Part shown: piece by piece, positions 16,373 to 23,329 of the stretch | How positions within the stretch are numbered: the first letter of the stretch is position 1 | Layout: each line of letters begins with the position of its first letter | Source of the DNA: JBOGIG01 sp050742455 | GTDB lineage: Bacteria; Actinomycetota; Acidimicrobiia; Acidimicrobiales; JBOGIG01 | Direction of reading: 5' to 3' | Assembly (NCBI GenBank): GCA_050742455.1 | Contig: JBOGIG010000021.1 | Location: 1-35,050, forward strand | DNA: 35,050 bases | Translations under genes and position numbers: made by a program | The notes under the pieces: model-generated | What the model saw: the letters and a program-made list of their open reading frames with translations, nothing else | Database searches by the model: none | Told to the model about the DNA's origin: nothing

Positions 16373-17140
16373 CTATCCCACCCGAGCGCCGTGGGCCGGC
16401 TCTGCTCCGGTGCTCGATCCGGTGGTCGATCCGGTGGTCGATCCGGTCCGGTCCTGGGCGGAGGCGATGGACCCGTCAACGTCGGGCAGCCAAACCCGTG
16501 CCGTCCTTTCCCGGGGACCACCGCGCCGGCCAAACGACCGGATCGTCACCTCCCGGCGACACAGGGCGCCGTCACCGCCATCCAGGCCATGCCAAGTCGA
16601 TGAGATGGTCTCCAGGCTCAGGTCGACCGACTCTGGCCATAGTTGCCTACTCCGGGGGTGATCCGGCGAGAAGGGCTCGACCACCACGAGCAGACCGTGG
16701 CGCTGACGGACCCGGGCAGCCAGAAGCCGGGCATCGGATCCACGCCAGCGTGGCGCGGGACTGACCACGACAATATCCACAGCGTCGAGGAGGGCGCCGA
16801 CGACCTCGGTCCGACGAGGACCGGGATCGGGAACCAGCACCAGGCGGTCGAGGCACACTCCCATTGCGGCCGCGGCCTCCAACCCCAGATCGGGAAGGCC
16901 CACCCCGGCCACCCAGGCACCCTGGGCCATGACCGGAGCCAGGAGGGCCGACAGGACAGCGACCGACCCGCCTGACCCGGCAAGACCCACGACACTGCCC
17001 CCCTGGAGGGCCTGATCCGGAAAGAGACCGGCCAGCGCCGGGTCAACCGGGAGCCTCCTGATCCGGGCCGGGACCGTCCCCGAGCCGGCCCGCACCTGCT
17101 CGGAGCGGGTTGTCACCTGGACCCGGGCTGTTGCCTCCAT
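16373..17140 (-). CDS. imuA': ImuA' (RecA/SulA-like mutasome component)
   Basis: A 255-residue protein with a RecA-like fold. RIRRLPVDPALAGLFPDQAL leads into the degenerate phosphate-binding loop GLAGSGGSVAVLSALL (residues ~54-69, lacking the Walker A Lys). Then come the second strand WVAGVGLPDLGLEAAAAMGV, the LDRLVLVPDPG strand typical of ImuA proteins, and a Walker B-like VDIVVVSP. ImuA' partners ImuB and DnaE2 in SOS mutagenesis. The C-terminus is a GSTT repeat tail. The ATG at 17140 is supported by TACACT (17147-17152) placed 6 nt upstream as a leaderless -10, abutting a LexA-like box. As the first gene of imuA'-imuB-dnaE2 it carries the operon promoter. lexA itself is not in the window. 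Confidence 0.9.
   Translation of the reverse strand: MEATARVQVTTRSEQVRAGSGTVPARIRRLPVDPALAGLFPDQALQGGSVVGLAGSGGSVAVLSALLAPVMAQGAWVAGVGLPDLGLEAAAAMGVCLDRLVLVPDPGPRRTEVVGALLDAVDIVVVSPAPRWRGSDARLLAARVRQRHGLLVVVEPFSPDHPRSRQLWPESVDLSLETISSTWHGLDGGDGALCRREVTIRSFGRRGGPRERTARVWLPDVDGSIASAQDRTGSTTGSTTGSSTGAEPAHGARVG
16405..16452 (-). repeat. 12-bp tandem repeat at the 3' end of imuA'
   Basis: Units at 16405, 16417, 16429 and 16441 (ATCCGGTGGTCG on the plus strand, the two middle copies identical) encode TGSTTGSTTGSSTG near the C-terminus of ImuA'. The tract is in frame and ends ~9 residues before the stop. Confidence 0.9.
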
Positions 17141-17146
17141 CCTCGG

Positions 17147-17167
17147 AGTGTATCGAACATACGTTCG
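17147..17167 (-). promoter_or_regulatory. LexA-like (Cheo-type) box and leaderless -10 of the imu operon
   Basis: CGAACATACGTTCG at 17154-17167 matches the Gram-positive SOS box consensus CGAACRNRYGTTCG at every defined position and is one mismatch from the actinobacterial form TCGAACNNNNGTTCGA. On the minus strand it is followed at once by a -10 candidate TACACT (17147-17152), then 6 nt, then the imuA' ATG at 17140. LexA bound here would block the promoter. This is seen directly in sequence; the SOS regulation is inferred from family knowledge. Confidence 0.85.
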
Positions 17168-17281
17168 TATTTCATCTGGCGCCTCCCGGCCAGGCCACCC
17201 TCTCGACAGCGCCGTTCAGACATGAGATGTTGCAGAGTGCTACAGTGAGTGGGAAGCTGGTTCAGTGGTTCGGAGGTGCCC

Positions 17282-17725
17282 ATGACGACTACGTCCCCCA
17301 CCCGCATCGAAGATGAACTGTATGCCTCGGCCAAGCTGGCCGGAGAGGCTCAGAGCCGCAGCGCCTCCCAACAGCTTGCCCACTGGGCGCGCATCGGCCG
17401 GGAGATCCAGGCATCAGCCGGCATCAGCCACCGCGAAATCGCCCAGGTGCTGGCTGGGCGTCGGTCCTACGACGGGCTGGACCCGAAGGAACAGGCCGTC
17501 GTCCGGGCCGAGTGGGCCGAGCGGATGGCCACCTACCGCCAGGAGCTCGATCTCGCCGACCAGTTCAGCACTGCCGGCCGAAGATGGGTGGAGCTCGACG
17601 GCCATGGTGAAGTCGTCCGGCATGACGACCATGGTGAAGTCGTGGAGCTCGACCGCCCGGCGGCAAAGTCCTCGAAGCGCGGCACCGCCCCCCGACGCAC
17701 GGCACGGTCCCCCTCCGGCGGATAA
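17282..17725 (+). CDS. ParD-like antitoxin of a zeta-type toxin-antitoxin pair
   Basis: A 147-residue protein. The N-terminal ~75 residues fit the ParD-like antitoxin family (PF11903): RIEDELYASAKLAGEAQSRS, ASQQLAHWARIGREIQASA and HREIAQVLAGR, where 'A..RS..QQ..HWARIG' is the recognisable core. The middle holds a helical WAERMATYRQELDLADQF. The C-terminal part is variable, with a 9-residue duplication (HGEVV..D) and a basic tail. The role is probably DNA-binding autorepression and neutralisation of the downstream zeta kinase. ATG 17282 has GGAGGT 4 nt upstream. The stop TAA overlaps the toxin ATG (TAATG), a typical coupled arrangement. It is divergent from imuA'. Confidence 0.8.
   Translation: MTTTSPTRIEDELYASAKLAGEAQSRSASQQLAHWARIGREIQASAGISHREIAQVLAGRRSYDGLDPKEQAVVRAEWAERMATYRQELDLADQFSTAGRRWVELDGHGEVVRHDDHGEVVELDRPAAKSSKRGTAPRRTARSPSGG
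17602..17643 (+). repeat. 27-bp-period duplication in the ParD-like antitoxin gene
   Basis: CCATGGTGAAGTCGT occurs at 17602-17616 and again at 17629-17643, and GTGGAGCTCGAC flanks the block on both sides (17589-17600 and 17642-17653). The duplication is in frame and encodes HGEVV twice. Confidence 0.85.
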
Positions 17726-18306
17726 TGGGAGACCCGGTCCTGCACCTGCTGGCGGGACCGAATGGCGCAGGCAAGACCACCCTGTACGAAATAGTCATCG
17801 GGCCGGCCACCCACTTGGAGTTCGTCAATGCCGACATAATCGCCGCCGAGCGATGGCCCGAGGACCCCTCAGGGCGGTCCTACGAAGCGGCCGGCGAGGC
17901 GGCCGAACGCCGCACGGCGCTGATCGAGCATCGGCGCTCGTTTGTCACCGAGACCGTGTTCTCGCACGCATCAAAGCTGGAACTCCTCCGCCTGGCCATC
18001 GCTGCCGGATACTCGGTCTGGTTCCATGTGTTGATGGTCCCCGAGCAACTGGCCGTGGCCCGAGTCAACAACCGGATCCATGTCGGAGGCCACTCCGTGC
18101 CCGAGGACAAGGTCCGCCAGCGTTACCACAAGCTGTGGCCGCTGGTGGCCGAGGCCATCGGCGTGGTCGACCACGCCACCGTGTACGACAACAGCCGGGC
18201 CAAAGTGCCATTTCGTATTGTGGCCACCTTCGAGCACGGTTCGCCGACCCGGGTTCCCATATGGCCCGAGTGGACTCCCGAGCCCCTTCGACAGACGAGG
18301 CGCTGA
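17725..18306 (+). CDS. Zeta toxin family kinase
   Basis: A 193-residue P-loop protein. Walker A is GPNGAGKTT (residues 11-19); the zeta substrate strand is LEFVNADIIA (residues 31-40), with the Asp expected to act on the sugar hydroxyl; the TETVFS segment (residues 75-80) corresponds to the FETT/TETV motif of the family. The Arg-rich lid RVNNRIHVGGHSVPEDKVRQ contains the usual GGHxVPE signature of the chromosomal zeta subgroup. Zeta toxins phosphorylate UDP-GlcNAc or related nucleotide sugars and stop wall synthesis. The ATG overlaps the antitoxin stop by one base. The protein looks complete. Some homologues act as housekeeping small-molecule kinases, so toxicity is an inference supported by the adjacent ParD-like gene. 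Confidence 0.85.
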   Translation: MGDPVLHLLAGPNGAGKTTLYEIVIGPATHLEFVNADIIAAERWPEDPSGRSYEAAGEAAERRTALIEHRRSFVTETVFSHASKLELLRLAIAAGYSVWFHVLMVPEQLAVARVNNRIHVGGHSVPEDKVRQRYHKLWPLVAEAIGVVDHATVYDNSRAKVPFRIVATFEHGSPTRVPIWPEWTPEPLRQTRR

Positions 18307-18315
18307 GGAACACCG

Positions 18316-18365
18316 GGACGGCCAGGCGCCAGGACGGCCAGGGCGCCAGGACAGTCGGGACGGTC
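18316..18365. repeat. Short imperfect direct repeats after the zeta toxin gene
   Basis: GGACGGCCAGGCGCCA (18316-18331) is followed by GGACGGCCAGGGCGCCA (18332-18348) and two degenerate copies (GGACAGTCG, GGACGGTCAG) that run into the stop of the convergent reductase gene. No coding role is apparent. Confidence 0.7.
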
Positions 18366-19500
18366 AGGAATTCGGGGTGATGAGGTACTTGGACCCCGTC
18401 GCCTGGCGGGCGTACCCGGCGATGGTGTCCAGTCGCAAAGCCTCGGCCAGGGACACGGTGTCGGTGTATGAGCTGGAGAACGTCGTCCTCAACCCTTCAG
18501 CCACCCGGCGCCGTAGGCGATCCGTGGCCTCCGGACCGATCCTGGCCAGGAAAGGGGTGAGGAGCCATCCACCGACGCCCCAGGCCATGCCGAAGCTGCG
18601 GCCGAGCTCGGTCGGGCTCCGGTCGAGACCTCCGTATATATAGACCTGCTTGTGCACCGACGACCCGTATCGGCTGTAGGACTCGCCGGAGCCGGCGGCC
18701 ACCTCCATGCAAGTCAGGATCTGGCCGGCCAGCTTGCCGCCACCAACAGCATCAAAAGCCAGGGTGGCCGACGTCTCGGTCAAGGCCGCGATTAGATCGC
18801 CCGTGAAGTTTGGCGCGGCCGAAATGCACACGTGGGTGGCGCCTCCCGCTCGAAGGAGATCCTCCTGTTCCTGGCGGCGAACGATGCTCACCAGCGGGAT
18901 CTTTTCCTCCAGACACAGACGGTTCAACATCTGGCCGAGGTTCGACGCCGCCGCGGTGTGCACCAAGCCGGTGTGGTGCTCCAGACGCATGGTCTCGATC
19001 ATGCCGAGCGCGGTGAGCGGGTTCACGAATGATGACGCCGCTTCGGCTGGCCTGATCCCGTCGGGAATCTCGAGGCATGTGGCTACCGGGACACAACGGT
19101 ACTGGGAGTACATGGCGCCCGCTGCCACGGCCACAGTGCGACCCAAGAGAGCCTGTGCCCGGGCCGACGAACCGGCGACAACTACCGTTCCGGCCCCTTC
19201 GTTGCCAACGGGCATGGGCGTGCCCACACGCCCCCGGACCAGGCGCATCAAAGGCTCGGACATCGCAGCGGTGACCATCGGCCGGTCAGGTGAGCCCTCG
19301 GAGATGGCCGACCCCATGTCCGCACCGGCGAGCAGCAGTCCCAGGTCCGAGGGATTGATCGGGGCTGCTTCGACCCGGATGACCACCTCCCCCTCACCGG
19401 GCTGGGGCACCGGCACTTCGTCCAGGGTCAGTTGGAGAGTCCCGTCGGATCTGACCAACGATCGTAGCTGCAAGGTTGTGGCCGGTAACTCGTCTGGCAT
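18364..19500 (-). CDS. Zinc-independent MDR oxidoreductase (quinone reductase-like)
   Basis: A 378-residue medium-chain dehydrogenase/reductase. The N-terminal catalytic domain has LTLDEVPVPQPGEGEVVIRV, EAAPINPSDLGLLL and GNEGAGTVVVAGS, where the zinc-ligand GHE is replaced by GNE, so it is of the zinc-free QOR class. The nucleotide fold reads LVHTAAASNLGQMLNRLCLE then ATLAFDAVGGG. The C-terminal RTTFSSSYTDTVSLAEAL is typical of NAD(P)H-dependent reductases found near acyl-CoA genes. The likely role is NADPH-dependent reduction of a quinone, enone or enoyl-type substrate. The start at 19500 has GGAAGG ~9 nt upstream; an in-frame ATG at 19530 would add ten residues. It is divergent from the acyl-CoA synthetase gene. 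Confidence 0.85.
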   Translation of the reverse strand: MPDELPATTLQLRSLVRSDGTLQLTLDEVPVPQPGEGEVVIRVEAAPINPSDLGLLLAGADMGSAISEGSPDRPMVTAAMSEPLMRLVRGRVGTPMPVGNEGAGTVVVAGSSARAQALLGRTVAVAAGAMYSQYRCVPVATCLEIPDGIRPAEAASSFVNPLTALGMIETMRLEHHTGLVHTAAASNLGQMLNRLCLEEKIPLVSIVRRQEQEDLLRAGGATHVCISAAPNFTGDLIAALTETSATLAFDAVGGGKLAGQILTCMEVAAGSGESYSRYGSSVHKQVYIYGGLDRSPTELGRSFGMAWGVGGWLLTPFLARIGPEATDRLRRRVAEGLRTTFSSSYTDTVSLAEALRLDTIAGYARQATGSKYLITPNS

Positions 19501-19615
19501 CAGAAAATACCTTCCCTCGGCTCGGCGCATCGATTGCGCCAAAGGTAACAACCGATCATCGCTCAGGGGAAAACCTGGCCCGGGACCACCACCGCCACGG
19601 TGCGGGCCCAGGTAC

Positions 19616-19621
19616 TACCTT
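19616..19621 (+). promoter_or_regulatory. Leaderless -10 candidate of the acyl-CoA synthetase gene
   Basis: TACCTT lies 7 nt before the ATG at 19629 and no ribosome site is present, so transcription could begin at the start codon. No clear -35 is visible. Confidence 0.4.
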
Positions 19622-19628
19622 CGATGCC

Positions 19629-21278
19629 ATGAAGCTCACGTCGTCGTATGCGAGCGGCACTTCAGACACCCCGCTCGTCGGAAGGACCATAGGAGAGGAC
19701 CTGGTCGCCACCGCCCAGCGTCTCCCCGACCACGAGGCCCTGGTCGAGCGGACCACCGGCCGGCGCTGGACCTACTCCGAGCTGGCCGACTGGTCACGCC
19801 AGGTCGCGGCCGGACTTGTGGCCCAAGGGGTCAAGAAGGGGGACCGGGTCGGGATCTGGTCGCCCAATTGCGCCGAGTGGGTAGCCCTCCAATACGGCAC
19901 CGCTCTGATGGGCGCAATCCTGGTCAACATCAACCCCGCCTACCGCACGTCCGAGCTCGAGTTCGTATTGCGCCAGTCGGGCATCACCACCCTCGTCAGT
20001 GCGACCACCTTCAAGACCAGTGACTACCGCTCGATGGTCGAGGAGGTGGCCCCGCGCCTCGGCTCCCTCCGCCACGTCGTGTACATCGGAGACTCCACCT
20101 GGGATGACCTGATGGACGCGGCGTCTTCGCTCGGTCCCACCGACATCGCCGCCGCTTCACAGGGCATGGCCTTCGACGATCCGATCAACATCCAGTACAC
20201 CTCGGGGACCACGGGGTTCCCCAAGGGGGCCACCCTCTCCCACCACAACATCCTCAACAACGGCCTGTTCATCGGTCGGCTCCTCGGCTACAGCGAGGCG
20301 GACCGGGTGTGTATTCCAGTGCCCTTTTACCACTGCTTCGGCATGGTGCTCGGCAACCTGGCCTGCACCACCCACGGGGCAACCATCGTCATCCCCGCTC
20401 CCCTCTTCGACCCGGTCGCGACCCTGGATGCGGTGGCAGCCGAGCGCTGCACGTCGCTTTACGGAGTGCCGACGATGTTCATCGCGGAGCTGGCGACAGA
20501 AGGCTTCTCGAGCTACGACTTGACTTCGCTGCGGACGGGGATCATGGCCGGGTCTCCGTGCCCCGTCGAGGTGATGAAGCGGGTAATAGCCGAGATGAAC
20601 ATGACCGAGGTAGCCATCTGCTACGGCATGACCGAGACCTCGCCTGTGTCGACCCAGACCCGCGCCGGGGACGACCTGGTGCGACGCACATCCACGGTCG
20701 GCAAGGTCATGCCCCACGTGGAGGTCAAGATCATCGACCCCGCTACGGGATTGGTCCTGGCCCCCGGCCAGGCAGGCGAGCTGTGCACCCGGGGATACTC
20801 GGTGATGCTCGGCTATTGGAACGAGGCGGACAGGACAGCCGAGGCGATCGACGAGTCCAGGTGGATGCACACGGGTGACCTCGCCACGATGGACGCCGAT
20901 GGCTACTTCAACATCGTTGGGCGCATCAAGGACCTGGTGATCCGCGGTGGTGAAAACATCTACCCCCGAGAGGTCGAGGAGTTCCTCTATAGCCATCCCG
21001 ACATCGCCGACGTGCAGGTGATCGGTGTGCCCGACCAGCGCTACGGCGAGGAACTGATGGCATGGGTCAAGATGAAACCGGGCGCCGCGGCACTCGACTC
21101 CGATGCCATCCGCACCTTCTGTGCGGGAAGGATCGCCCACCACAAGATCCCCCGTTACGTGCGAGTGACCGAGGATTTCCCCATGACGGTGACCGGGAAG
21201 ATCCGCAAGGTAGAGATGCGCGAGATCAGCATCGCCGAGTTGGGCCTGCAGGGAGATGCGGGCGTCATCACCGCCTAG
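19629..21278 (+). CDS. AMP-binding acyl-CoA synthetase
   Basis: A 549-residue ANL-superfamily enzyme. The P-loop is YTSGTTGFPKGAT; the adenine/core motifs are YGVPTMFIAEL, CYGMTETSP and MHTGDLATMDADGYF; the hinge is GRIKDLVIRGGENIYP; the C-terminal catalytic Lys motif is TVTGKIRKVEM. It activates a fatty or related carboxylic acid with ATP to the acyl-CoA. Conserved FYHCFGMVLGN is typical of the FadD35-like medium/long-chain synthetases; the exact chain length is not readable. ATG 19629 gives the standard N-terminus. It opens a run of same-strand genes ending with the acyl-CoA dehydrogenase and alpha/beta hydrolase, interrupted by an RHH/MazF pair. Confidence 0.93.
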   Translation: MKLTSSYASGTSDTPLVGRTIGEDLVATAQRLPDHEALVERTTGRRWTYSELADWSRQVAAGLVAQGVKKGDRVGIWSPNCAEWVALQYGTALMGAILVNINPAYRTSELEFVLRQSGITTLVSATTFKTSDYRSMVEEVAPRLGSLRHVVYIGDSTWDDLMDAASSLGPTDIAAASQGMAFDDPINIQYTSGTTGFPKGATLSHHNILNNGLFIGRLLGYSEADRVCIPVPFYHCFGMVLGNLACTTHGATIVIPAPLFDPVATLDAVAAERCTSLYGVPTMFIAELATEGFSSYDLTSLRTGIMAGSPCPVEVMKRVIAEMNMTEVAICYGMTETSPVSTQTRAGDDLVRRTSTVGKVMPHVEVKIIDPATGLVLAPGQAGELCTRGYSVMLGYWNEADRTAEAIDESRWMHTGDLATMDADGYFNIVGRIKDLVIRGGENIYPREVEEFLYSHPDIADVQVIGVPDQRYGEELMAWVKMKPGAAALDSDAIRTFCAGRIAHHKIPRYVRVTEDFPMTVTGKIRKVEMREISIAELGLQGDAGVITA

Positions 21279-21340
21279 TGACAGGTGACTCCGAGGCGCT
21301 TCGTCGAGGCGGGGCAGTAGCATTAGAGGTGTTACTGGGG

Positions 21341-21346
21341 TAGGAT
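21341..21346 (+). promoter_or_regulatory. Leaderless -10 candidate of the RHH-mazF operon
   Basis: TAGGAT is 6 nt upstream of the ATG at 21353; no canonical -35 or ribosome site is seen. Confidence 0.4.
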
Positions 21347-21352
21347 TCGCCT

Positions 21353-21571
21353 ATGAAGCTGAGCGTTAGCCTTCCCGATGAGGACCTCGCCATACTCGAC
21401 GATCATGCTCGCAAGGTAGGGCTCCGATCGCGCTCGGCCGCCATCCATCAGGCCGTCCGACTGCTACGCCGGTCGGGGCTCGAAGAGGACTACGCAGCCG
21501 CTTGGGACGAGTGGGACCAATCAGGCGAACGCGAGGTTTGGGAGACTACAGCTGGCGACGGCCTGGCTTGA
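21353..21571 (+). CDS. Ribbon-helix-helix antitoxin of a MazF-type pair
   Basis: A 72-residue protein. The first ~40 residues fit a ribbon-helix-helix DNA-binding fold: strand KLSVSLPDEDLAILDDHARK, then helix SRSAAIHQAVRLLRR. The acidic C-terminus (LEEDYAAAWDEWDQSGEREV) is the type that wraps and inhibits MazF. It probably acts as a dimer on its own promoter. The stop overlaps the toxin start (TGATG). It is flanked by acyl-CoA metabolism genes on both sides, so it may be an insertion into that cluster. Confidence 0.85.
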   Translation: MKLSVSLPDEDLAILDDHARKVGLRSRSAAIHQAVRLLRRSGLEEDYAAAWDEWDQSGEREVWETTAGDGLA

Positions 21572-21918
21572 TGCCCCGGGGCGAGGTTCTCCTTGTCGAC
21601 CTTGATACTGGACGGGGCAGCGAGGCTAGCAATCGACGCCCGGCCGTATTGGTCAGCAATGACCGGGCCAACACCGTCGCCCGCCGTCTCGGACGCGGAG
21701 TTGTAACCGTTGTGCCTCTGACGAGCAATATCACCAGGATCTTCCCGTTCCAGGTGCTGGTGGCGGCAGACAAGTCCGGCCTTCGAGTCGACTCCAAGGC
21801 CCAATGTGAGCAGGTTCGATCCGTGGCGGTCGAGCGAATCGGACCCACTCTTGGCCAGATCCCGGCGTCGATCATGGTTGACATCGACGAAGCACTGAGG
21901 CTCCATCTCGACCTGTAG
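21571..21918 (+). CDS. mazF: MazF/PemK family endoribonuclease toxin
   Basis: A 115-residue protein with the MazF fold: PRGEVLLVDLDTGRGSEASN, RRPAVLVSNDRANTVA with the conserved RRPA(V/L)VVS segment, VVTVVPLTSNITRIFPFQVL (the PLTSN motif), SKAQCEQVRSVAVERIG with the QIRSV-like strand, and ASIMVDIDEALRLHL. These positions correspond to the RNA-binding face and the dimer interface. The enzyme cuts specific mRNA or tRNA sequences when its antitoxin is lost; the cleavage site is not predictable. The ATG overlaps the antitoxin stop, and the protein is intact. Confidence 0.9.
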   Translation: MPRGEVLLVDLDTGRGSEASNRRPAVLVSNDRANTVARRLGRGVVTVVPLTSNITRIFPFQVLVAADKSGLRVDSKAQCEQVRSVAVERIGPTLGQIPASIMVDIDEALRLHLDL

Positions 21919-22009
21919 CGGTATCCCGGTCGTCGATCGGCTAGAGGATCAGCTATCGCACGCACTGACCCCGATCCGAGCGAGCGACGCCTGGTGCGGT
22001 CTGTCGGGG

Positions 22010-22035
22010 TTGACATCAATACAAGCGCGTTGATT
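22010..22035 (+). promoter_or_regulatory. Possible operator/-35 upstream of the acyl-CoA dehydrogenase gene
   Basis: TTGACA (22010-22015) is a perfect -35 hexamer, overlapping an ATCAA-N10-TTGAT inverted repeat (22015-22019 with 22030-22034). The matching -10 would be a poor TTGACT at 22034-22039, 7 nt before the ATG. Such an arrangement is compatible with a repressor site, but nothing identifies the regulator. Confidence 0.3.
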
Positions 22036-22045
22036 GACTCGCGAG

Positions 22046-23326
22046 ATGGCATGGGACTTTTCCACCGAGCCCGCGTTCCAGGAGAAGCTGGACTGGGTCG
22101 AGCGCTTCTGTCGTGAAGAGGTGGAGCCACTGGAGTACGTCTTTCCCTACGCCGTGCGATCGCCCGATCCGGTTCTGAAAAGCTACGTACGAGAGCTGCA
22201 GCAAAAGGTCAAGGACCAGGGGTTGTGGGCGCTTTTCCTCGACGAAGAGCTGGGTGGCCCAGGGCTTGGCCAGCTGAAGCTGGGCCTGCTCAACGAGATC
22301 ATCGGCCGATACCCTTCGGCCCCCCAGATGTTCGGCGCCGCGGCGCCCGACACCGGGAACATGGAGATGCTCGCCGCCTACGGCACCGAAGAGCAAAAGG
22401 AGCGGTGGCTGAAGCCGCTTCTCAACCAAGAGATCTTCTCCGCCTATTCGATGACCGAGCCACAGGGGGGCAGCGACCCCAATCTCTTCAAGACCCACGC
22501 AATCCGCGACGGCGAGGAGTGGGTGATCACGGGCGAGAAGTGGTTCACCAGCGCCGGCCGGGTGGCTGACATCCTCTTCGTCATGTGCACCAATGGGATG
22601 TTCGTCGTGCCGCGCGACACTCCCGGAGTCGAAATACTGCCGGAGCCCCGCAATCACAATCACATCATCTACAACGACGTCCGGGTGCCGCTGGACCACC
22701 TCCTCGGCCCCGAGGACGGCGCCAAGGTGCTGGCGCAGCGCCGGCTCGGTGGGGGCCGCATCCACCATGCGATGCGCACCATCGCCCAGTGCAAGCTGGC
22801 CTTCGACATGATGTGCGAGCGGGCCCTTTCGCGCCAGAGCCACGGCAAGATCATCGGCGAGCACCAGATGGTGCAGGAGAAGATCGCCGACTCCTATGCC
22901 CAGATCCGCATGCTGCGCCTCTTCGTTCTCGAAACCGCCTGGAAGATCGACAACACCTCCACCCAGGAGGCGCGCACCGACATCGCCGCAGTGAAATACA
23001 CCATGGCCAAGGTGCTGCGCGACGTGTCCTTTAACGCCCTGCACATCCTCGGGTCGCTCGGCACCACAGACCTCACCCCCATCCAGGCCATGTACGCATC
23101 GGCCCCGACCATGGGTATCGCCGACGGCGTCGACGAGGTGCACAAGGCAACCGTTGCCCGGCGGTTGCTGAAGGAGTACCGCCCACACGAGGGCAACTGG
23201 CCGACCGAATACTTTCCTGCCAAGCGGATGGAGGCGTGGAAGAAGATGCAGCCCATCCTCGACGCCCGTCCCGACCTGGCACAGTCGGCCGAGAACTACA
23301 AGAAGTACTTCGCCCGCCGCCACTAG
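22046..23326 (+). CDS. Acyl-CoA dehydrogenase family protein
   Basis: A 426-residue flavoprotein. The N-terminal helical domain starts AWDFSTEPAFQEKLDWVERF, typical of a widespread actinobacterial ACAD subgroup; the FAD and substrate strand is FSAYSMTEPQGGSDPNLFKT; then TGEKWFTSAGRVADILFVM. The C-terminal helices include GGGRIHHAMRTIAQCKLAFD, HQMVQEKIADSYAQIRMLRL and LHILGSLGTTDLTPIQAMY. It catalyses alpha,beta-dehydrogenation of an acyl-CoA with an electron-transferring flavoprotein as acceptor. I cannot place the catalytic Glu with confidence. ATG 22046 is chosen over a TTG 12 nt upstream because AWDFSTEP is the normal family start. Stop is 4 nt before the hydrolase TTG. Confidence 0.93.
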   Translation: MAWDFSTEPAFQEKLDWVERFCREEVEPLEYVFPYAVRSPDPVLKSYVRELQQKVKDQGLWALFLDEELGGPGLGQLKLGLLNEIIGRYPSAPQMFGAAAPDTGNMEMLAAYGTEEQKERWLKPLLNQEIFSAYSMTEPQGGSDPNLFKTHAIRDGEEWVITGEKWFTSAGRVADILFVMCTNGMFVVPRDTPGVEILPEPRNHNHIIYNDVRVPLDHLLGPEDGAKVLAQRRLGGGRIHHAMRTIAQCKLAFDMMCERALSRQSHGKIIGEHQMVQEKIADSYAQIRMLRLFVLETAWKIDNTSTQEARTDIAAVKYTMAKVLRDVSFNALHILGSLGTTDLTPIQAMYASAPTMGIADGVDEVHKATVARRLLKEYRPHEGNWPTEYFPAKRMEAWKKMQPILDARPDLAQSAENYKKYFARRH

Positions 23327-23329
23327 ACC

